From positions 1-39,971 of the forward strand of contig CAZGMC010000029.1 of NCBI GenBank assembly GCA_964526565.1: DNA of 39,971 bases, in the 5' to 3' direction. The notes under the pieces are model-generated. The model searched no databases. It saw nothing but the letters and a program-made list of their open reading frames with translations, and had not been told where the DNA came from. Below are positions 35,272 through 39,971 of the stretch, piece by piece. Position numbers and translations under genes: made by a program. This DNA is from CAZGMC01 sp964526565 (GTDB taxonomy: Bacteria; Pseudomonadota; Alphaproteobacteria; DSM-16000; Inquilinaceae). The first letter of the stretch is position 1. The number at the start of each line of letters is the position of its first letter.

Positions 35272-37236
35272 ATGGCGACAACAACGAGAAGGACGACGGC
35301 CGCCGCGCTGATCCTGGCTGCACTTGCCCTGGCCGTCCCGGCGGCGGCCCCGGTGGCGGCCCAGGTGGCGGGTCAGGACCCCGTCGAACTGCCCATCGAG
35401 CTGCCGGATCTGGTCGAAACGCCGATGCTGGCCGACCGGGTCGCCGCCGGCGATCTGCCGCCGGTGGCGGAGCGCCTGCCGCAGGTGCCGCTGGTGGTGG
35501 ACTTCGACGCGGCCGGCCTGGAGCCGGGCCGATCCGGCGGACAGATCTCGTGGCTGGCCCGGCGTGCCCGCGACATCCGCATCATGACCGTCTACGGCTA
35601 TGCCCGGCTGGTCGGCTTCGACCGCGCGTTCGAGCTGCAGCCGGACATCCTGGAGCGCATCGACGTGGAGGAGGACCGCGTCTTCACCATGCACCTGCGC
35701 CCCGGCCACCGCTGGTCCGACGGCGCGCCGTTCACGACCGAAGACTTCCGCTACTACTGGGAGGACATCGCCCGGAACGAGGAGCTGAAGCCGTTCGGCC
35801 CCGATGCGCAACTGATCGTCGACGGCGAACTGCCCGAGGTGGAGATCCTCGACGAGCACACCGTACGCTACAGCTGGTCGCAGCCCAACCCCGAGTTCCT
35901 GCCGGCGCTGGCCGGCGCGCGGCCGCTCTACATCTACGCCCCGGCCCACTATCTGCGCCAGTTCCACCGGCGCTATGCAGGCGAGGTTGAGCTGCAGCGC
36001 CGCGTCGATGAGTCGGGCGAGCGCAACTGGGCCGCCCTGCACCTGGTCCGCGGCAACCTCTACGAGGCCCACAACCCCGACCTGCCGACGCTGCAGCCGT
36101 GGGTCAACACCACGCCGCCGCCGTCGGAGCGGTTCGTCTTTCAACGCAACCCGTATTTCCACCGCATCGATCCGGCCGGCAACCAGCTGCCCTATCTGGA
36201 CCGCGTCTTCGTCAACATCGCCGACGCCTCGCTGATCCCGGCCAAGACCGGCGCCGGCGAGAGCGACCTGCAGGCGCGCAGCCTGCGCTTCGACAACGTG
36301 ACCTTCCTGCTGGAGAACGAGGCGCTGCACGACTATACGGTGCACCTGTGGCCGACGGCGCTGGGCGCGGAGATCGCGCTCTACCCCAACCTGAACGCCG
36401 CCGACGCGGTGTGGCGCGAGCTCAACCGCGACGTGCGCTTCCGCCGCGCCCTGTCGCTGGGCATCGATCGCGACGAGATCAACGAGGTGATCTTCTTCGG
36501 CCTGGCCGACTCCGGCAACAACACCGCCCTGCCGGCCTCGCCGCTGTACGACCCGGAACGTACCGCCCTGTGGGCCGCCTACGACCCGGACCGGGCCAAC
36601 GCGCTGCTGGACGAGATCGGCCTGACCGAGCGCAACAGGGACGGCATCCGCCTGCTGCCCGACGGCCGGCCGCTGGAGATCGTCATCGAGACCGCCGGCG
36701 AGCGCACCGAGGAGATCGACGTGCTGGAGCTGATCGCCGACCACTGGCGGGACATCGGCGTCGGCCTGTTCACCAACCCGTCGCAGCGCGACGTCTTCCG
36801 CACCCGCGTGTTTTCCGGCCAGGCCATGATGTCGGTGTGGTTCGGCTTCGACAACGCGCTGTTCACCGCCAGCACGGTGCCGGCCGAACTGGCCCCGGTC
36901 AACCAGAACTGGCTGCAGTACCCGATGTGGGGCCAATACGTGCAGACCGGCGGCGAGGCCGGCGAGCCGCCCGACATGGAGTTCGGCATCCGCCTGATGG
37001 AGCTGTACGATACCTGGCGCACCACCATCGACCGCGAGGAGCGCCTGGCCATCGTCGACGAGATGCTGGACATCCACGCCGACCAGGTGACTTCGATCGG
37101 CACGGTGCAGGGCGTGCTGCAGCCGGTCGTCGTCAAGAACCGGCTGCACAACGTGCCGGAGGAGGCGATCTACAGCTGGGACCCCGGCGCCCACTTCGGC
37201 ATCTACCACCCCGATGCCTTCTGGGTGTCGGACTAG
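35272..37236 (+). CDS. ABC transporter substrate-binding protein, family 5
   Basis: A 654-residue periplasmic solute-binding protein of the peptide/nickel/opine family (SBP_bac_5). A signal peptide (TTTRRTTAAALILAALALAV, cleavage likely at AQVAGQ) precedes the mature domain, which carries RPGHRWSDGAPFTTEDFRYY, LSLGIDRDEIN, and SGNNTALPASPLYDPERT, typical of the family. It is about 100 residues longer than DppA and resembles a large subgroup whose ligands are unknown. A GGAGG ribosome site precedes the ATG. A 14-bp tandem repeat begins immediately after the stop. Confidence 0.92.
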   Translation: MATTTRRTTAAALILAALALAVPAAAPVAAQVAGQDPVELPIELPDLVETPMLADRVAAGDLPPVAERLPQVPLVVDFDAAGLEPGRSGGQISWLARRARDIRIMTVYGYARLVGFDRAFELQPDILERIDVEEDRVFTMHLRPGHRWSDGAPFTTEDFRYYWEDIARNEELKPFGPDAQLIVDGELPEVEILDEHTVRYSWSQPNPEFLPALAGARPLYIYAPAHYLRQFHRRYAGEVELQRRVDESGERNWAALHLVRGNLYEAHNPDLPTLQPWVNTTPPPSERFVFQRNPYFHRIDPAGNQLPYLDRVFVNIADASLIPAKTGAGESDLQARSLRFDNVTFLLENEALHDYTVHLWPTALGAEIALYPNLNAADAVWRELNRDVRFRRALSLGIDRDEINEVIFFGLADSGNNTALPASPLYDPERTALWAAYDPDRANALLDEIGLTERNRDGIRLLPDGRPLEIVIETAGERTEEIDVLELIADHWRDIGVGLFTNPSQRDVFRTRVFSGQAMMSVWFGFDNALFTASTVPAELAPVNQNWLQYPMWGQYVQTGGEAGEPPDMEFGIRLMELYDTWRTTIDREERLAIVDEMLDIHADQVTSIGTVQGVLQPVVVKNRLHNVPEEAIYSWDPGAHFGIYHPDAFWVSD

Positions 37237-37306
37237 CGGCGCCCCGTCCCCGGCGCCCCGTCCCCGGCGCCCCGTCCCAGGCGCCCCGTCCCCGGCGCCC
37301 GGCCCC
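37237..37306. repeat. 14-bp tandem repeat directly after the binding-protein gene
   Basis: CGGCGCCCCGTCCC is repeated at 37237, 37251 and 37265, with one base changed at 37279 and a decayed fifth copy at 37293. It starts at the base after the stop codon and fills most of the 105-base gap to the first permease gene. It could affect the relative levels of binding protein and permease through RNA structure. Confidence 0.9.
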
Positions 37307-37341
37307 AGCGCCCGCCCGCGCACCCGACACGGAGACCGGCC

Positions 37342-38340
37342 ATGCTCGCCTATGTCGTCCGGCGGCTGATGATCATGATCCCGACGCTGCTGGCCATCAG
37401 CGCCATCAGCTTCGCCATCATCCAGCTGCCGCCCGGCGACTACCTGACCACCATGATCAACGAGCAGCTCAGCCGCGGCGAGGGCGTCGACATGAGCCAG
37501 GTGGAGTTCCTGCGGCGCCACTACGGGCTGGACCGGTCGCTGGTCGAGCAGTACTTCCTGTGGATCGGTGGCATCCTGCAGGGTGACTTCGGCTATTCGT
37601 TCGAGCACCGGCTGCCGGTGACCGAGGTGGTCGGCGACCGCGTCTGGCTGACCGTGGTGGTGACGGCGGCGACCACCGTGTTCATCTGGGTCGTCGCCTT
37701 TCCCATCGGCATCTACTCGGCGACCCACCAGTACAGCTGGGGCGACTACGGCCTGACCTTCCTCGGCTTTATCGGTCTGGCCACGCCCAACTTCCTGCTG
37801 GCCCTGGTGCTGCTCTATCTGGCCAATGTCCACTTCGGCACGTCGATCGGCGGCCTGATGGACCCGCAGTACATCGACGCCCCCCTGTCGTGGGGCAAGG
37901 TGCTGTCGGTGCTGGAGCACCTGTGGGTGCCGGTGATCGTCATCGGCACCTCGGGCACTGCGGCGATGATCCGCCGGCTGCGCGCCAACCTGCTCGACGA
38001 GCTGCAGCGCCAGTACTACGTGACGGCGCTGGCCAAGGGCCTGCCGCCCCGCCGCGCGCTGTTCAAGTATCCGCTGCGCATGGCACTGAACCCGTTCATC
38101 GCCGACATCGGCAGCATCCTGCCGGAGCTGATCTCCGGGGCGACGATCGTGTCGGTGGTGCTCAACCTGCCGACCACCGGGCCGATCCTGCTGGCCGCCC
38201 TGCAGAGCCAGGACATGTACCTGGCCGGGTCGTTCGTGCTGCTGTTGGCGGTGATGACAGTGATCGGCGTGCTGATCTCCGACCTGCTGCTGGCGGTGCT
38301 CGACCCGCGCATCCGGCTCGGCGGAGGGGCAGTCAAATGA
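37342..38340 (+). CDS. ABC transporter permease (DppB-like)
   Basis: A 332-residue inner-membrane permease of the peptide-type importer. The N-terminus MLAYVVRRLMIMIPTLLAIS is typical of DppB/OppB subunits, followed by GDFGYSFEHRLPV and the EAA-like loop YYVTALAKGLPPRRALFKYP, which contacts the ATPase. Six helices are visible. The next permease starts in an ATGA overlap, ensuring equal synthesis. Confidence 0.95.
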   Translation: MLAYVVRRLMIMIPTLLAISAISFAIIQLPPGDYLTTMINEQLSRGEGVDMSQVEFLRRHYGLDRSLVEQYFLWIGGILQGDFGYSFEHRLPVTEVVGDRVWLTVVVTAATTVFIWVVAFPIGIYSATHQYSWGDYGLTFLGFIGLATPNFLLALVLLYLANVHFGTSIGGLMDPQYIDAPLSWGKVLSVLEHLWVPVIVIGTSGTAAMIRRLRANLLDELQRQYYVTALAKGLPPRRALFKYPLRMALNPFIADIGSILPELISGATIVSVVLNLPTTGPILLAALQSQDMYLAGSFVLLLAVMTVIGVLISDLLLAVLDPRIRLGGGAVK

Positions 38341-39572
38341 GCGTCGTCGACGACCGCCCGCGCGGGGACCGGCCCGCCGCCCAGCCACCGGCCACGGACG
38401 GGCCGCTGCCGCACTACGTCAACACGGCGCCGTGGAACCCGTATCTGGAAGAGCCGCTGACGGCGAAGCAGCAGGAATACTTCCTGGCGTCGCAGTGGAA
38501 GATCATGTGGTGGAAGCTGCAGCGCCACCGCCTGGCCATGGTCTCCGGCGCACTGCTGGCGTTCTTCTACGTGTCGATCCTGTTCGTCGAGTTCCTGGCG
38601 CCGTACAACCAGGAAACCCGCGACCGCACCCACATCTATGCCCCGCCGCAGGTGGTCCACTTCTTTCACGATGGCCGGTTCATTGGGCCGTTCGTCTACG
38701 GCTACGAGGTCGAAATGGTGCTCGACCTGACCGGTCCGCCCGGCACCCGCACCATCCGCCGCGTGTTCACGCCCGACCCTGAGGACGTGCAGCCGGTGCG
38801 CTTCCTGTGCCTTGGCGACCCGTACGAGCTGTGGGGTCTGGTTCCCATGCGGTTCCACATCATGTGCCCGGCCGAGGGCGGCACGCTGTACCTGCTCGGC
38901 ACCGACCGGCTGGGCCGCGACATGCTCAGCCGCATGATCTATGGCGGGCGCATCTCGCTGAGCATCGGCCTGCTCGGCATCGCCGTCAGCTTCACCCTGG
39001 GCATCACCTTCGGCGGCATCGCCGGCTATTACGGCGGCTGGGCCGACAACCTGATCAACCGCATCATCGAGATCTTCCAGAGCTTCCCGCAGCTGCCGCT
39101 GTGGATGGCGCTGTCGGCCGCCCTGCCACCGACCTGGAGCCCGATCCTGATCTATTTCGGGATCACGATCATTCTGGGGCTGGTCGACTGGACCGGGCTG
39201 GCCCGCGCCGTGCGCTCCAAGCTTCTGTCGCTGCGCGAGGAGGACTTCACCCAGGCCGCCCAGCTGATGGGCGCCTCGTCGGATCGCATCATCGGCCGCC
39301 ACCTGCTGCCCAGTTTCATGAGCCACCTGATCGCCTCGGCGACCCTGGCGATCCCGGCCATGATCCTGGGCGAGACGGCGCTGAGTTTCCTGAACCTCGG
39401 CCTGCGCCCGCCGATCACCAGCCTGGGCGTGCTGCTCAACGAGGCCCAGAACATCAACGTCGTCGCGCTCTACCCCTGGCTGATGCTGCCGGTATTGCCG
39501 GTGGTGCTGATCGTCCTGGCCTTCCAGTTCTTCGGCGACGGCTTGCGCGATGCGGCGGATCCCTATAAGTAA
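38337..39572 (+). CDS. ABC transporter permease (DppC-like) with long periplasmic insert
   Basis: The partner permease, 411 residues. After a 60-residue cytoplasmic N-terminus and helix 1 (MVSGALLAFFYVSILFVEFL) comes an unusually long loop of over 100 residues before LGTDRLGRDMLSRMIYGGRI, where the usual DppC-like domain starts. The ATPase-contact loop reads EEDFTQAAQLMGASSDRIIG, and the protein ends FFGDGLRDAADPYK as in DppC/OppC. Long inserts of this kind occur in YejE-like subunits. The gene ends the nine-gene run. Confidence 0.94.
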   Translation: MSVVDDRPRGDRPAAQPPATDGPLPHYVNTAPWNPYLEEPLTAKQQEYFLASQWKIMWWKLQRHRLAMVSGALLAFFYVSILFVEFLAPYNQETRDRTHIYAPPQVVHFFHDGRFIGPFVYGYEVEMVLDLTGPPGTRTIRRVFTPDPEDVQPVRFLCLGDPYELWGLVPMRFHIMCPAEGGTLYLLGTDRLGRDMLSRMIYGGRISLSIGLLGIAVSFTLGITFGGIAGYYGGWADNLINRIIEIFQSFPQLPLWMALSAALPPTWSPILIYFGITIILGLVDWTGLARAVRSKLLSLREEDFTQAAQLMGASSDRIIGRHLLPSFMSHLIASATLAIPAMILGETALSFLNLGLRPPITSLGVLLNEAQNINVVALYPWLMLPVLPVVLIVLAFQFFGDGLRDAADPYK

Positions 39573-39653
39573 GAACGCAATTTAGGGTACGTACAAGGTG
39601 GACGCCGTGAGCAGGTGCGCTCAAGCTCAAGCTCGTTAGGGATTCTGCACGCA

Positions 39654-39959
39654 ATGAAGGATCACCCCGTAATCTTTACTATTGGGTATGAGCACGCTAG
39701 ATTGCCCGACTTCGTTGCCACTCTACAAATTGCCGGGATCACTATTTTGGTTGATGTGCGTCAGTTGGCCGCTTCTCGCAAAGTTGGCTTCTCGAAAAAT
39801 GCACTGGCAGCCGCTCTTGCCGAGAGCGATATAAAATATTTTCATTTGTCTAGTCTTGGTGATCCGAAGCCCGGCAGGGAAGCGGCGCGTGCCGGGCAAT
39901 TTTCAGAGTTCGAAAGAATTGCTTATCCCGCTGGCTCCGGCGCGATCAACATGTCGTAG
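39654..39959 (+). pseudogene. DUF488 protein, apparently truncated
   Basis: The first 85 or so residues match DUF488: VIFTIGYEHARLPDFVATLQ, ILVDVRQLAASRKVGFSKNA, KYFHLSSLGDPKPGREAARA. Full-length members run to about 150-180 residues with a Cys/His-containing C-terminus. Here the protein changes to an unrelated GC-rich tail after FERIAY (about 39925) and stops at 39959 after 101 residues. The gene itself is much AT-richer than the window, with codons such as AAA, ATT and TTT that its neighbours rarely use, a sign of recent transfer. An assembly join at this point is an alternative. Confidence 0.65.
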
Positions 39960-39971
39960 GTGACGGGCTTG
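39923..39971 (-). CDS. Possible 3' end of a minus-strand gene at the window edge
   Basis: On the minus strand a GC-rich frame enters from outside the window, reads KPVTYDMLIAPEPAG and ends at TAA (39925-39923), precisely where DUF488 similarity is lost. Only 15 codons are visible, so neither identity nor reality can be decided. Confidence 0.2.
   Translation of the reverse strand, partial: KPVTYDMLIAPEPAG

Overview
The window is about 70% GC by eye, with dense genes, frequent ATGA start/stop overlaps and long antisense open frames typical of such DNA. Gene content (gluQRS, pccB-pccA, acetoacetyl-CoA synthetase, fabA-fabB-fabI, a CuA cytochrome oxidase with fused subunits I and III, an alpha-proteobacterial type small RNA) points to a chromosomal segment of an alphaproteobacterium, perhaps a Rhodospirillales-like one. 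The genus cannot be fixed from the sequence. An isolated nifQ hints at a diazotrophic ancestry or lifestyle.

Layout. 69-1726: an esterase diverging from gluQRS. 2272-5878: propionyl-CoA carboxylase beta and alpha subunits. 6053-9338: MarC-family membrane protein, a small (possibly frameshifted) hypothetical gene, and acetoacetyl-CoA synthetase. 9394-14828: a haem-copper oxidase locus on the minus strand (subunit II, a subunit I+III fusion, a small membrane protein, a CtaG-type assembly factor, a CopD/HemJ-like protein), with a DUF2231 gene on the opposite strand in its middle. 15000-19983: a large multi-TM protein, orphan nifQ, and glgX. 20073-23918: the unsaturated fatty-acid operon fabA-fabB-fabI followed by a GT9 glycosyltransferase. 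24069-25548: N-formylglutamate amidohydrolase and a PAT-like acetyltransferase. 25549-26183: a non-coding stretch with a strong minus-strand terminator that I read as the 3' end of an MmgR/alpha-r8-like small RNA. 26184-28767: pgsA, a DUF2062 gene and a divergent moeA.

28871-39572 is a run of nine same-strand genes, mostly translationally coupled: GT4 glycosyltransferase, histidine phosphatase, MurG-like glycosyltransferase, polysaccharide deacetylase, a small membrane protein, then a complete peptide-type ABC importer (fused double ATPase, family 5 binding protein, two permeases). This is the best candidate for an uncharacterised system. From about 39573 the base composition drops sharply and a DUF488 gene is cut short, which looks like the edge of a transferred segment.

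A theme not explained by the genes is a set of perfect short tandem repeats (12-16 bp units, 2-5 copies). Those inside genes have units divisible by three (12 or 15 bp). Those just outside genes include 14 and 16 bp units. Other oddities are the loss of the K-channel lysine in the oxidase subunit I, and substitutions at conserved residues in the MoeA homologue.
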